Shown: positions 7,145-15,719, counted from the first letter of the stretch. The stretch: DNA of 23,100 bases from Firmicutes bacterium UBA6418 (GCA_002439735.1 DJPG01000028.1:609-23708); one strand, 5' to 3'. Notes: a model not told the origin generated them from the sequence alone. Translations and numbers: made by a program.

Positions 7145-8512
7145 CTACGGCTGCAGGCGGTTCCGGTCGCGTGGGAAAGCGGCTGCTTCGCGGATGTTTT
7201 CCAGACCGAGTAGTTTTTCAACGACGCGCTCCATGCCCAGGCCAAAGCCGCCGTGCGGCGGCAGGCCGTATTTGTGCATCGTCAGGTAGTTTTCAAAGTC
7301 AGCCGGGTCCATATGGCGTTTTTTCATCTTGGCGACCTGCTGGTCGTAATCATGGATGCGCTGGCCGCCGGTGGTGATTTCCAGTCCGTTCAGCAGCAGA
7401 TCGTAGCTCAAGGTATACCGCGGATTTTCCGGATCATCCATCGCGTAAAACGGCCGTTTGACCGACGGATAATGGGTCACGAACACCAGCGGAGAACCGG
7501 TTTCCTCGAGGAAATGCTGCCCCAGCCATTTTTCTTCTTCCGGTGAAAGGTCGACCGGATCGGTGATCTTCTTACCGCTAGCCTTGGCGTAGAGTTCTTT
7601 GGCGTCGACAAAACGGATCTGCGGGGTCTGTACCGTTTTCAGATCGGGCAGGCGCTGATCCTTGCCCAGCACCAAATCCAGTTCGCCCGCGTATTCCCGG
7701 TTCAAGAGATCGAAGATGTAGACAAACATGCGCGCTTCCAGTTCCATCAGATCTTCAAAGCTGTCGATAAAGCCCATTTCCAGATCCATGCCCTGAAACT
7801 CGGTCAAATGGCGCGGCGTGTTGGAATTTTCTCCACGGAACACCGGTCCGACCGTAAAGACCTTTTCAAAGACGCCGACCATCGCCTGCTTGTACTGCTG
7901 CGGGCTTTGATTCAGATAGGCACGCTGGTCGAAGTATTTGACCATGAACATATCCGCGCCGCCCTCGGCGCCGCCCATGACCATCTTCGGCGGCACAAAC
8001 TCTACGAACCCCTCTTCACGAAGGAAACTGCGGAAACCGTACATCACGCCGTCCGCGACGCGTATGATCGCACGGATCCGCGGGTTCCGCAGGGCGATGA
8101 CCCGGTTGTTGAGCATGGTATCCAGCTGCAGATTTTTGATCTTGCGGTCATTAGAGATTTCCAGCGGCAGTTTTTCGGCTGCGCCGCCGACTTTCGTGAT
8201 CGTTTCCATCTTAATATCAAATCCCAGCGGGCTCCGCTCGTCGGCAGCGATCCGGCCGTCGAGAAGGACCCAATCCTCCGGCTGGACATCATGGATGTCA
8301 AAGTTCGACTTTCCTGCCTCCCAGACGCACTGGAACACGCGTCTCGGACTCCGGATATTGACAAAGGCAAACTCGCCCATATCCTTGATGTGATGAATCG
8401 CGCCTTTCACACTTACCGGATCACCGTCCTTCAGCGTTCCTTCTGCAAATTTCTGTATTACAATTTCAATGTCGCGTGTCTCACACGGCTGCTGTAAATC
8501 GATATATTTCAT
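7145..8512 (-). CDS. aspS: Aspartyl-tRNA synthetase, archaeal/non-discriminating type
   Basis: A class IIb aminoacyl-tRNA synthetase of 455 residues. Residues about 1-110 form the OB-fold anticodon domain. Motif 2 lies at about 219-247 (VGPVFRGENSNTPRHLTEFQ) and motif 3 near 413-440 (GFGLGMER), with the FPRDRNRLQP end typical of the family. It lacks the large GAD insertion of bacterial AspRS (about 590 residues), so it is the shorter archaeal-type enzyme. In that family, discriminating enzymes have a Trp and a Lys near the anticodon (W26/K85 in Thermococcus kodakarensis). By my alignment the equivalent residues here are Ala38 (KGAIHH) and Pro95 (ERSPLGF), which points to a non-discriminating enzyme charging both tRNA(Asp) and tRNA(Asn). 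Co-transcription with gatCAB fits, because Asp-tRNA(Asn) is the GatCAB substrate. A 74-base gap with a small inverted repeat separates it from gatB. Confidence 0.95.
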   Translation of the reverse strand: MKYIDLQQPCETRDIEIVIQKFAEGTLKDGDPVSVKGAIHHIKDMGEFAFVNIRSPRRVFQCVWEAGKSNFDIHDVQPEDWVLLDGRIAADERSPLGFDIKMETITKVGGAAEKLPLEISNDRKIKNLQLDTMLNNRVIALRNPRIRAIIRVADGVMYGFRSFLREEGFVEFVPPKMVMGGAEGGADMFMVKYFDQRAYLNQSPQQYKQAMVGVFEKVFTVGPVFRGENSNTPRHLTEFQGMDLEMGFIDSFEDLMELEARMFVYIFDLLNREYAGELDLVLGKDQRLPDLKTVQTPQIRFVDAKELYAKASGKKITDPVDLSPEEEKWLGQHFLEETGSPLVFVTHYPSVKRPFYAMDDPENPRYTLSYDLLLNGLEITTGGQRIHDYDQQVAKMKKRHMDPADFENYLTMHKYGLPPHGGFGLGMERVVEKLLGLENIREAAAFPRDRNRLQP

Positions 8513-8551
8513 GACTGTTTCCCATTCTTTCTATTGTTATTTTGCGCACGC

Positions 8552-8581
8552 ACGGCAAATTATACATTTCCCTTTTGCCGT
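8552..8581 (-). repeat. Inverted repeat in the gatB-aspS gap
   Basis: ACGGCAAA (8552-8559) and TTTGCCGT (8574-8581) are perfect inverted repeats around a 14-base AT-rich loop. No U-tract follows on the minus strand, so it is not a normal terminator. It may be an mRNA processing or stability element setting aspS expression relative to gatCAB (inference). The loop contains TATAAT on the minus strand, but a -35 box at proper spacing is missing. Confidence 0.4.
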
Positions 8582-8586
8582 CCTGT

Positions 8587-10029
8587 CTACCTGCGTGCAA
8601 TTTCTTCTTTTACCAGCTTGTTGACCAGCGCCGGATCGGCCTTGCCCTGCAAACGGCGCATACACTGTCCGATGAAGAATCCGTAGACTTTTTCATCGCC
8701 TGCCTTATACTGCTGTATCAGGTCTTCATGCTCACTCAGAACCGCCTGCACAACCTGCTCGATCATGCTGCTGTCTTCAATGGCTTCCATATGGTGCTCC
8801 CTCACGTAAGCTTCGATGTCAAATGTCGGATCACCCACAAAGACCTTTTCAAAAAGCTCCTTGCCCATAACACGGTTGACCTTGCCGCTTACCATCATCT
8901 TGACGAACTTCGCGAAGATCTCCGGCACGATGGCAACCTCCTCAGCACCGACTTTATGCTGTCCCATCAGATAGATCGTGTGACCGATCAGCCAGTTTGC
9001 CGTTTCCTCCGGTTCCCCGCTCAAGGCCGCCGTCTGCTCAAAAATCTCCGCAAACTGCTTCTCCTCGGTCAATAGCTTTGCTGTCTTTTCACTCATGCCG
9101 TAGTCCTGCATGTAGCGTTTCTGCTTGGCTTCCGCCATTTCCGGCTGGGCCTCGGTCAGCCGCTGCATCATCGCGTCGTCGATGGCGATCGGCGGAATAT
9201 CCGGTTCCGGGAAATAACGGTAATCCTGCGCGTTTTCTTTGGAACGCATGGAATAGGTCTTGCTGCGGTTGTCGTCCCACCGTCTGGTCTCCTGCACGAT
9301 AGTTTCACCGAATTCCAACGCGTCGATCTGCCGCTGGGCTTCAAACGCGATAGCCCGCTCGATGGACTTAAAGGAGTTGATGTTCTTCATCTCGGTACGA
9401 GTCCCGAACTCCGCAGAACCTGCCTCCCGGACCGAAAGGTTGACGTCAGCACGCATGGAGCCTTCTTCCATCTTGCAGTCGGAAACGCCCAGATACTTGA
9501 GCGTGGATTTCAGCTTCGTCAGATAGGCGATAACCTCTTCACTGCTGCGAAAATCCGGTTCGGAGACGATCTCCAGAAGCGGCACGCCGCAGCGGTTGTA
9601 GTCCGGATAGGACACATCGCCGAACGGAGAATGTACCAGCTTGCCCGCGTCTTCTTCCATGTGGATCTCGTGGATGCGGATCTCCTTTTCCTTGCCGGAG
9701 GCCGTGGTAATATGCACCTTACCATCTCTGGCAAACGGCAGATACAGCTGTGAAATTTGATAAGCCTTCGGCAGATCAGGATAAAAATAATTTTTGCGAT
9801 CGAATTTACTGTATTTGGTAATATCACAATTCAACGCGATTCCGGTCTTGACCGCGTACTCCAGCACCCGCTTGTTCAGCACCGGCAAGCTTCCCGGTTG
9901 CCCTGTGCAGACCGGACAGCAGTGGGTATTCGCCTCTCCGCCGAACGCTGTTGTACAGGAACAGAAAATTTTTGTCTTTGTGTTCAGTTCTACATGGACT
10001 TCCAGCCCCATCACGATTTCCCAAGCCAT
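8587..10029 (-). CDS. gatB: Asp-tRNA(Asn)/Glu-tRNA(Gln) amidotransferase subunit B
   Basis: GatB, 480 residues, the subunit that binds misacylated tRNA and activates its side chain with ATP before amide formation in the GatCAB complex. It starts WEIVMGLEVHVELNTKTKIF, the family hallmark. A cysteine cluster (Cys23, Cys25, Cys37/38, Cys41) matches the zinc site of the cradle domain. The core contains YFYPDLPKAYQISQ, the IHMEEDAGKL block and the RADVNLSVR segment. The C-terminal 150 residues are the helical and YqeY-like tail domain that contacts the tRNA elbow. Length is normal for the family. Its ATG directly abuts the gatA stop codon, and its strong AGGAGGTGA ribosome site lies within the last codons of gatA, suggesting coupled translation and equal stoichiometry. 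Confidence 0.98.
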   Translation of the reverse strand: MAWEIVMGLEVHVELNTKTKIFCSCTTAFGGEANTHCCPVCTGQPGSLPVLNKRVLEYAVKTGIALNCDITKYSKFDRKNYFYPDLPKAYQISQLYLPFARDGKVHITTASGKEKEIRIHEIHMEEDAGKLVHSPFGDVSYPDYNRCGVPLLEIVSEPDFRSSEEVIAYLTKLKSTLKYLGVSDCKMEEGSMRADVNLSVREAGSAEFGTRTEMKNINSFKSIERAIAFEAQRQIDALEFGETIVQETRRWDDNRSKTYSMRSKENAQDYRYFPEPDIPPIAIDDAMMQRLTEAQPEMAEAKQKRYMQDYGMSEKTAKLLTEEKQFAEIFEQTAALSGEPEETANWLIGHTIYLMGQHKVGAEEVAIVPEIFAKFVKMMVSGKVNRVMGKELFEKVFVGDPTFDIEAYVREHHMEAIEDSSMIEQVVQAVLSEHEDLIQQYKAGDEKVYGFFIGQCMRRLQGKADPALVNKLVKEEIARR

Positions 10030-11589
10030 TTATCTCACCTCCTGTTCACTGTACGCTGCGCCGCTCATATCGCGCGCGATGCCGCTCTGCGTGCTGCCGG
10101 GTCGTTTTCGATGAAAATCAGTCATCTGCTGGAACCTATAGCCGATGTTCAGGACTTTTTGGTCGTCCAGCGCCGAACCGATGATCTGCACACCGATCGG
10201 CATGCCTTTCGGATCAAAGCCCGCCGGAACGCTCAGCCCCGGCAAACCTGCGATGTTGACGGAAACCGTAAAAATGTCCGACAAATACATCTGCAGCGGA
10301 TCCTTTAAGCTGTCCCCCAGCTTTGGTGCGGTCGTCGGCGCCGCCGGCAGCAAGATCGCATCGCATGTCTGAAAGATCTCATCGAAGGATTTTTTAATCA
10401 ATGCCTTGACCTGCAGCGCTTTCTTATAGTAAGCATCATAGTAGCCGGAGCTGAGGACGAACGTTCCCAGGAGGATCCTCTTTTTGACTTCGCTGCCGAA
10501 GCCCTCGGCTCTGGTCTTACAGTACATTTCCATCAGATCGTCGTAGCTTTCGGCCCGATACCCGTACTTCACGCCATCGAAACGGGACAGGTTGGAGCTT
10601 GCTTCCGCTGCTGCGATGATATAATAGGTCGGGATCACATACGGAAGAAAATCCATGCTGATGCGGCTGATTTTTGCTCCGGCACGTTCTAAGGTCTCTG
10701 CCATATCCAGGGTCGCCTGGCGGACTGCCTCGTCCACGCCATCCTCGATGCAGTCCGGCACTGCGATCCGCATGCCGCGCACATCGCCATCCAGTCCTGC
10801 CAGATAATCCTTTGGCTGCATGCTGTCAGGAAGAGAGGTTCCGTCTTTTTCATCGTTGCCGCTGAGGATATCCATCATAGCCGCACAATCTGCCGCGTCC
10901 TTTGCGATCGGGCCGATCTGATCCAGGGACGAGGCATAAGCGATCAGACCATAACGGGAAACCATACCGTAAGTCGGCTTAAAACCGGTCACCCCGCAGT
11001 AGGAAGCCGGCTGCCGGATGCTGCCGCCGGTGTCGGAGCCAAGCGCGATGACAGCTTCCTCTGCGGCTACCGCAGCCGCGCTGCCGCCGGAAGATCCTCC
11101 CGGCACATGCGCCGTGTTCCATGGGTTATAGGTCGGTCCGTAAGCCGAGGTTTCGGTGGTCGAGCCCATGGCGAATTCGTCCAGATTGGTCTTGCCCAGT
11201 GGGATCATGCCCGCCGCTTTCAGCTTTTCGATCACTGCCGCATCGTAAAACGGCTTGAACTCTCCCAGTATTTTGGATGCACAACAGGTTTTCACTTCTT
11301 TGGTACAGATATTGTCCTTGATGGCGATCGGTACACCGGCCAGCGGTGAAGCCGCCAGCGCCGGATCTCCGGCTTCGATGCGCCGCTGGATCTCCGCGGC
11401 AGCCTGCTGGATCGCTTCCGCCTCTGTCTCCTGCTCCGGAAAGGTCAGATACGCATGCAGGCTGCCGTCTGTTTCTTTTACCTGTTCCATGACCGCCTGT
11501 ACGGCCTCAACTGCGGTCAGCGTTCCTTCTTTGATGGCGGCTCCCAGTTCCAGCGCCGTCATACTTATGATTTTCATTCTATCCATCAT
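10030..11589 (-). CDS. gatA: Asp-tRNA(Asn)/Glu-tRNA(Gln) amidotransferase subunit A
   Basis: GatA, the amidase-signature glutaminase subunit (519 residues) that releases ammonia from glutamine or asparagine and channels it to GatB. The Ser-cisSer-Lys triad is intact: Lys91 in VPIAIKDNI, Ser166 in PGGSSGGS and Ser190 in SDTGGSIRQP. The spacings of 75 and 99 residues from the Lys are the same as those I recall for Staphylococcus aureus GatA (79/154/178). It is about 30 residues longer than typical GatA, from a slightly longer N-terminus and a short C-terminal tail. Two adjacent ATG codons mark the start, with AGGAGA six bases upstream; Met5 is a less likely alternative. It lies 91 bases after gatC and abuts gatB. 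Confidence 0.98.
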   Translation of the reverse strand: MMDRMKIISMTALELGAAIKEGTLTAVEAVQAVMEQVKETDGSLHAYLTFPEQETEAEAIQQAAAEIQRRIEAGDPALAASPLAGVPIAIKDNICTKEVKTCCASKILGEFKPFYDAAVIEKLKAAGMIPLGKTNLDEFAMGSTTETSAYGPTYNPWNTAHVPGGSSGGSAAAVAAEEAVIALGSDTGGSIRQPASYCGVTGFKPTYGMVSRYGLIAYASSLDQIGPIAKDAADCAAMMDILSGNDEKDGTSLPDSMQPKDYLAGLDGDVRGMRIAVPDCIEDGVDEAVRQATLDMAETLERAGAKISRISMDFLPYVIPTYYIIAAAEASSNLSRFDGVKYGYRAESYDDLMEMYCKTRAEGFGSEVKKRILLGTFVLSSGYYDAYYKKALQVKALIKKSFDEIFQTCDAILLPAAPTTAPKLGDSLKDPLQMYLSDIFTVSVNIAGLPGLSVPAGFDPKGMPIGVQIIGSALDDQKVLNIGYRFQQMTDFHRKRPGSTQSGIARDMSGAAYSEQEVR

Positions 11590-11680
11590 TTTTTGTCTCC
11601 TGTATTTTCAATCTCTCTCAGAATTTTCCGAAGCATTCCTCTTCATCCGATTCTTTTCGTCTTGCTTCTCCACAGATCTG

Positions 11681-11980
11681 TCAGTCGATCGTTCTCGGTA
11701 CGACCGGCATATCATCCTCGGTTTGCGGCATATTTTTCAAAATCTCTTCTTTCGTATTGGATATTCCCACACGATCCTCCCGCATCACATTGGTGATATC
11801 AAACACATGGGACAGAGGCTCGATGCCGGTCGTATCCAAGCTGTTCAAGACATCCATATAGGTGACCACTGCACCCAATTCATCCTGCATTTTTTCTGTT
11901 TCCGCTTCGTCCAGACTGATCCTGGAAAGCTCCGCAACATAAGTTACCATTTCTTTTGTCATTCTTGTTTTTTCTTCCAT
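11681..11980 (-). CDS. gatC: Asp-tRNA(Asn)/Glu-tRNA(Gln) amidotransferase subunit C
   Basis: GatC, 99 residues, wraps around the GatA-GatB interface and stabilises the complex. Family landmarks are clear: VTYVAELSRISLDEAE near the N-terminus (two helices), the MDVLNSLDTTGIEPLSHV block in the middle, and the MREDRV and PQTEDDMPVVPRTID region at the C-terminus. Length is typical. It is the first gene of the gatC-gatA-gatB-aspS operon, about 140 bases downstream of the T-box terminator. The start has a strong GGAGG ribosome site 5 bases before the ATG. Met7 (TRMTKE) is a weaker alternative start. Confidence 0.97.
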   Translation of the reverse strand: MEEKTRMTKEMVTYVAELSRISLDEAETEKMQDELGAVVTYMDVLNSLDTTGIEPLSHVFDITNVMREDRVGISNTKEEILKNMPQTEDDMPVVPRTID

Positions 11981-12120
11981 TTTGTCCTCCGTCTCATTTC
12001 TGCCCTGCGCTTGCGCAGCACCCGGGTTCCGCGCTGCGCTGCATTTTCATGCGCCGCACAGTCCCTATTCTGTGTCACATTAACGCAATGCCTCGATCAT
12101 TGATAAACGTATCGGGAATG

Positions 12121-12167
12121 AAAAAAGAAGCCTTTTTCATCCCTCTTATGGGACGAAAGAAAGCTTC
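12121..12167 (-). terminator. T-box-controlled intrinsic terminator upstream of gatC
   Basis: On the minus strand GAAGC-TTTCTTTCGTCCC pairs with GGGATGAAAAAGGCTTC around a short loop, and is followed by six T residues (12126-12121). Its 5' arm overlaps the antiterminator region that begins at the T-box sequence (12180-12167). This is the normal T-box arrangement: uncharged tRNA stabilises the antiterminator and lets transcription reach gatC. Confidence 0.9.
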
Positions 12168-12470
12168 CGCGGTACCACCCATATTAACTGCAGCCGGAGC
12201 CATTTTACGCCTGCCTCCTGTGCATCCTGCAGTTCTCTTTCTTTGCGGCTGTCACGCTCCGCCTGCGTCCGGTTCTACTTGGAACTGATGCGGCTGCCTG
12301 CACTGCTGTGCTCGCCGTGCAGCATAAACTCCGTTCTTCCGGCTGCTCTCGGTTGTTCTTCTCCCGGCCGCTCCATACCGCCCTCTCACCATCGGCGGTT
12401 CGCTGTGATGCGCCAAACCCGGGATACTCCTCCGGTCCATGCATTTGATGTTTGTTTTGTATCTCTATAG
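12121..12470 (-). promoter_or_regulatory. T-box riboswitch leader of gatCAB-aspS with overlapping Glu (GAA) and Asn (AAC) specifier codons
   Basis: The conserved T-box sequence GGGTGGTACCGCGG lies at 12180-12167 on the minus strand. Stem I is also visible. The helix TCCCGG/CCGGGA closes a specifier loop with AGTA on its 5' side and GAAGAACAACC on its 3' side. The distal hairpin CCGCC/GGCGG carries a GGTGAGAG loop, as in other T-boxes. The specifier position reads GAAC (12358-12355): AAC (Asn, 12357-12355) is followed by the usual purine, and GAA (Glu, 12358-12356) overlaps it by a one-base shift. The acceptor-binding bulge is UGGU (12177-12174); its last base pairs with A73 (as in the tRNA-Glu of this window) or with G73 by wobble. 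It should switch on the amidotransferase operon when uncharged tRNA accumulates. A two-codon T-box of this kind has been reported for the Clostridium acetobutylicum transamidation operon. Confidence 0.93.
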
Positions 12471-12476
12471 TTTGTA

Positions 12477-12505
12477 TTTATACCACAACAAAAAACAAAA
12501 ATCAA
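12477..12505 (-). promoter_or_regulatory. Sigma-A promoter of the gatCAB-aspS operon
   Basis: The -35 TTGATT (12505-12500) and -10 TATAAA (12482-12477) are separated by exactly 17 bases in an AT-rich tract. Transcription should begin near 12470 and run straight into the T-box stem I. Confidence 0.8.
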
Positions 12506-12590
12506 GTATTTTTGTTAATTTCAACAATATTTTTTCATTTTTATTTCACATTCGAACAATTCAATTCCCATGATAAATTCTTTTGCAGTG

Positions 12591-12646
12591 AAACAGGCGT
12601 GGGGTCCCGGACATGCCGCAGCATGTTCGGAGCCCCACGCCTGTTT
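12591..12646 (-). terminator. Large GC-rich hairpin after the FtsX-like permease gene
   Basis: A perfect 14-bp stem, AAACAGGCGTGGGG (12591-12604) with its complement at 12633-12646, encloses a second stem (ACATGC 12611-12616 with GCATGT 12621-12626). It lies 29 bases past the permease stop codon and before the gatC promoter, so it insulates the two operons. The T-run on the minus strand is short (CCTGTTTCAC); on the plus strand it is a little longer (CTGTTTTATC). Confidence 0.75.
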
Positions 12647-12674
12647 TATCTATCATGCAATGAGAGGAAAACTG

Positions 12675-14924
12675 CTACTCCATATTTTTGAGCGCCTCAC
12701 CCAGTGGGATCTTGCGGATCCGGCGCATCTGCACCAGATAGACTACCGCATAGCAAGCTGCTCCGATCGCCACCATCGCCGGGTAGATCCACGGCGCGAC
12801 GTAATACGTCAGCCAGCCGTTGAAGCTTTGCATCATGATGTAGTATACGGCTCTGATGAACCAGTTGCTGAGCGGCAGGCTGACAAGCAGCGAAACCAGC
12901 ATCACAAGGCCCGTCGTCACATGATACAGGTTTGTGATCTCACTGTTGCTGTAACCCAGAATCTTCGTCATCGAGATCGCCTGTACGTTTTTCTCGATCA
13001 CCTGCTTGGACAGCAGGTAAATGACCACCAGATAGAGGATCACCGCGAAGAAGGCCAGCAGCCAGAACGCGCCGCCCATGGAGTCTGTCAGCTGGTCGGC
13101 GACCGTCGTCAGATCGCTCTCCGTAATGATCGTCGAGACCAGACTGTCATCGATATCGTCCAGCTTTTCATCGGAGAAATACCCGCTGAAATAGTGCTCG
13201 TCTTTCTCGAACATTTCCCGGAAATCGTCAAGATTCATAAACAGCGCCAGCGTCGCCGGATAATGATAGCTTGCATCCACTGTGAAATCATAGCTGTCGT
13301 CCGCGTATTTCTCTATCAAAGTCACGGTATCGCCCTGCTGCACGCCGTACTTTTCCATATAGCCGTCCGACAGCAGCACTTCGCCGTCCGGAATCGCCTC
13401 TCCGAAATACTTGGAATCTTCGCGGATGCCGTATACCGTGATCTCCTCGCCGCTTGTATTTTCCAGAGAAAGCACCGCGTACTTCTCCGCGTCCTCCACG
13501 TTCGTCTCCACCGGCACTTTCAGAATGTACTGATAGGCTGCCAGTTCGGAATCGAGCACTTCTCCTTTAAAATGATCCAGCAGCGGACTCAGCATCAAGC
13601 CGAAGAACAGCAGGAAGCTGGCCATCAGCACGCCTAAGAATAAGGTCAGGTATGCGGTCAGGTTCTGCCCGATGACCCGCAGGCGAAAACGCGTCAGGAA
13701 GCGGAAATGGCGCAGCGGCATGACTTTTTTCGTTTTTCGGGTCGAAAGCTCGTGACGCAGGAATTGCAGCGGCGGCAGTTTCAAGGTCGCACAGAGCACC
13801 AGCAGGATCACGACCATGACGATGATGCACGGAATGACGGTTGTCAGCACAAACGCGCGCGAATTCCACCGGGTCTCGTAGGTCGGCAGCGAATAGCTGT
13901 GATAGTACATATCTACGACCATAAACTTGAACACCGTATAGCCGAGCACATTGCCAACCGCCGCCGAAAACACGGTGACCAGTGACGGCAGGATCATATA
14001 ATGCCGTACCAGTTCCCCTCGGCTGTAGCCGGAGGCACGCAGCGTTCCGATCGTACCGGCTTCCCGCTCGATCGTGTTTTTGGTCGTTACGCCGAAGATG
14101 AACGCCAAGATCGCCATGATGATATACAGCATCGTGATGACCATCACCTGATCCCCGCCGATATCCTCTCCGGTAAAGACGATCGCCTGATTGTTTCCGG
14201 CTTTGACAAAATCGGTCAAAAGGCCGGTCTTAGCCAGAATATCCTTGAGATCATCGCCTTTCTCCGAAGCAGCGGTATCGCGCAGGCTGCGGTCATCGTT
14301 GACCCAGGCATAGGTATATTTGATGTGGTCATCTGTCAGTTTGTCAAAGGCTGCGTCCGTCACACAAGCGACCGTAAAGGTGCTGGCGTTGAACATCATA
14401 TCGGTATTATTCTTAAACAGCGCGCTGTAATCTGAGAACGCAGCAAAACCGCTGACCGTGAAAGTCTGATCGTCCAGGCGCATCGTATCGCCGATCGCAA
14501 TTTCGTTGTTCTCCGCGTACAGGCGATCGATGACGATCTCATCGTCTGTCTCCGGCATACTGCCCTCCATCAGGCAGATGCGGTCGACCTCCGTACGCGG
14601 CTTGTATACCCGCACACTATTCGTATCCGAAAGTTCAAAGTCCTTATAGAATAACGGATAGATCCGCACCTCTTCCGCTTCCAGATCCTCCTGCAGCGTG
14701 TCCGGGATCTCGATCGCTAGAGTAAAATGCCCGTCCTCGACCGTATATTTTTCAAAGCTGTCGTCGTAAGCGCCCTTCATGCTGCCGCCGGCGACCAAAA
14801 AGCCGGAAACAAAACCGATGGTCAGCGTCAGGAACAGAAACAGCGCCAGGTACTTGCCGACATCCTGCTTTAATTCTCGCCGGATGCGTTTGTTCAGCGG
14901 ATTCTTTCTCTTCGTTTTTTTCAT
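12675..14924 (-). CDS. ABC transporter permease, FtsX/MacB-like
   Basis: A large FtsX-superfamily permease of about 749 residues. Numbered from the upstream in-frame ATG at 14948, a first membrane helix (34-52) is followed by a long extracytoplasmic MacB-type domain (about 60-260). The first FtsX block (268-390) has three helices and the cytoplasmic signature EREAGTIGTLRASGYSRGEL. Then come another helix (430-452), a second soluble domain and a C-terminal FtsX block with three more helices (about 630-750). Such proteins couple cytoplasmic ATP hydrolysis to extrusion of lipids, peptides or drugs, or to envelope remodelling. I chose the start at 14924 because GAGG lies 9 bases before it; the ATG at 14948 overlaps the ATPase stop codon but has no good ribosome site. 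It pairs with the ATPase gene directly upstream. The substrate is not readable. Confidence 0.9.
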   Translation of the reverse strand: MKKTKRKNPLNKRIRRELKQDVGKYLALFLFLTLTIGFVSGFLVAGGSMKGAYDDSFEKYTVEDGHFTLAIEIPDTLQEDLEAEEVRIYPLFYKDFELSDTNSVRVYKPRTEVDRICLMEGSMPETDDEIVIDRLYAENNEIAIGDTMRLDDQTFTVSGFAAFSDYSALFKNNTDMMFNASTFTVACVTDAAFDKLTDDHIKYTYAWVNDDRSLRDTAASEKGDDLKDILAKTGLLTDFVKAGNNQAIVFTGEDIGGDQVMVITMLYIIMAILAFIFGVTTKNTIEREAGTIGTLRASGYSRGELVRHYMILPSLVTVFSAAVGNVLGYTVFKFMVVDMYYHSYSLPTYETRWNSRAFVLTTVIPCIIVMVVILLVLCATLKLPPLQFLRHELSTRKTKKVMPLRHFRFLTRFRLRVIGQNLTAYLTLFLGVLMASFLLFFGLMLSPLLDHFKGEVLDSELAAYQYILKVPVETNVEDAEKYAVLSLENTSGEEITVYGIREDSKYFGEAIPDGEVLLSDGYMEKYGVQQGDTVTLIEKYADDSYDFTVDASYHYPATLALFMNLDDFREMFEKDEHYFSGYFSDEKLDDIDDSLVSTIITESDLTTVADQLTDSMGGAFWLLAFFAVILYLVVIYLLSKQVIEKNVQAISMTKILGYSNSEITNLYHVTTGLVMLVSLLVSLPLSNWFIRAVYYIMMQSFNGWLTYYVAPWIYPAMVAIGAACYAVVYLVQMRRIRKIPLGEALKNME

Positions 14925-14941
14925 AGATTCCCGCCTCTTTT

Positions 14942-15640
14942 CTACCATTCCAGCTCGGCCGCCGGGATCTTGGCGGTATTTTCGTCGATGCTGCGGATCT
15001 GCCCATCACGCAGCCGTACGACCTGATCGGCCATGTTCCGGATCGCGTCATTATGGGTGACCAAGATCACAGTACAGCCGAATTTTTGATTAACTTCCTC
15101 GATCAGCTTAAGGATCTCCTTGGACGTGTTGTAATCCAGCGCACCGGTCGGCTCGTCGCAGAGCAGGATATCCGGATTCTTGACCACCGCTCTGCCGATC
15201 GCGGTTCGCTGCTGCTGTCCGCCTGAGAGCTGATTCGGGATCTTATCCTGATGTTCCCAAAGTCCCAGCGTCTTTAGTATCTCATCGACGTCCAGCGGGT
15301 GTTCGGACAGATATGCACCGGTTTCGATATTTTCCTTGACCGTCAGGTTCGGAATCAGATTATAGGACTGGAACACATAGCCCAGATGGCGCCGCCGATA
15401 CATCGTCAGCTGCTTTTCGTTCATGCTGCGCATCGCTTCTCCGTTAATGGAAACGCTGCCGCTGTCCGGCGTTTCGATCCCGCCGATGATATTGAGCAGC
15501 GTGGATTTACCGGAACCGGACGGCCCCAGTAGCACACAGATCTTGCCCTTTTCCACGCCAAAGCTGATGCCCTTGAGCACCTCGGTTCGATTCTCGCCTG
15601 CTCCGAATGACTTGCGGAGCTCCTGGATTTGAAGATACAT
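14942..15640 (-). CDS. ABC transporter ATP-binding protein, LolD/MacB type
   Basis: A 232-residue ATPase of the LolD/MacB/FtsE group, which partners FtsX-like permeases. Walker A is GPSGSGKST (39-47), the signature is LSGGQQQR (138-145), Walker B is ILLCDEP (158-164), followed by the D-loop ALD and the H-loop in VTHND (about 195-199). Length and motif spacing are those of a single nucleotide-binding domain. It is the first gene of a two-gene operon, with the permease directly after. A strong promoter (15811-15838) and two identical-pattern operators (15720-15735, 15786-15801) lie upstream, so expression is probably repressed until an inducer appears. No regulator gene lies next to it. Confidence 0.96.
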   Translation of the reverse strand: MYLQIQELRKSFGAGENRTEVLKGISFGVEKGKICVLLGPSGSGKSTLLNIIGGIETPDSGSVSINGEAMRSMNEKQLTMYRRRHLGYVFQSYNLIPNLTVKENIETGAYLSEHPLDVDEILKTLGLWEHQDKIPNQLSGGQQQRTAIGRAVVKNPDILLCDEPTGALDYNTSKEILKLIEEVNQKFGCTVILVTHNDAIRNMADQVVRLRDGQIRSIDENTAKIPAAELEW

Positions 15641-15719
15641 GATATTGCCTTTCTTTCGTGTCTGGTAGATTTTCCGTTCGATCTTCTGTGTATACGCAGT
15701 AGATTCTTTCTCTTTAGCG

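Noticed and set aside
8554..8590. Possible internal promoter for aspS (TATAAT in the gatB-aspS gap)
   Set aside because: The only -35-like hexamer (TAGACA) is 19 bases away and the -10 lies inside an inverted repeat; not convincing without transcript data.
12570..13637. A 355-codon plus-strand frame opposite the FtsX-like permease
   Set aside because: The composition is rich in His, Gln and Arg, typical of an antisense shadow; it begins before a terminator hairpin and has no recognisable domain.
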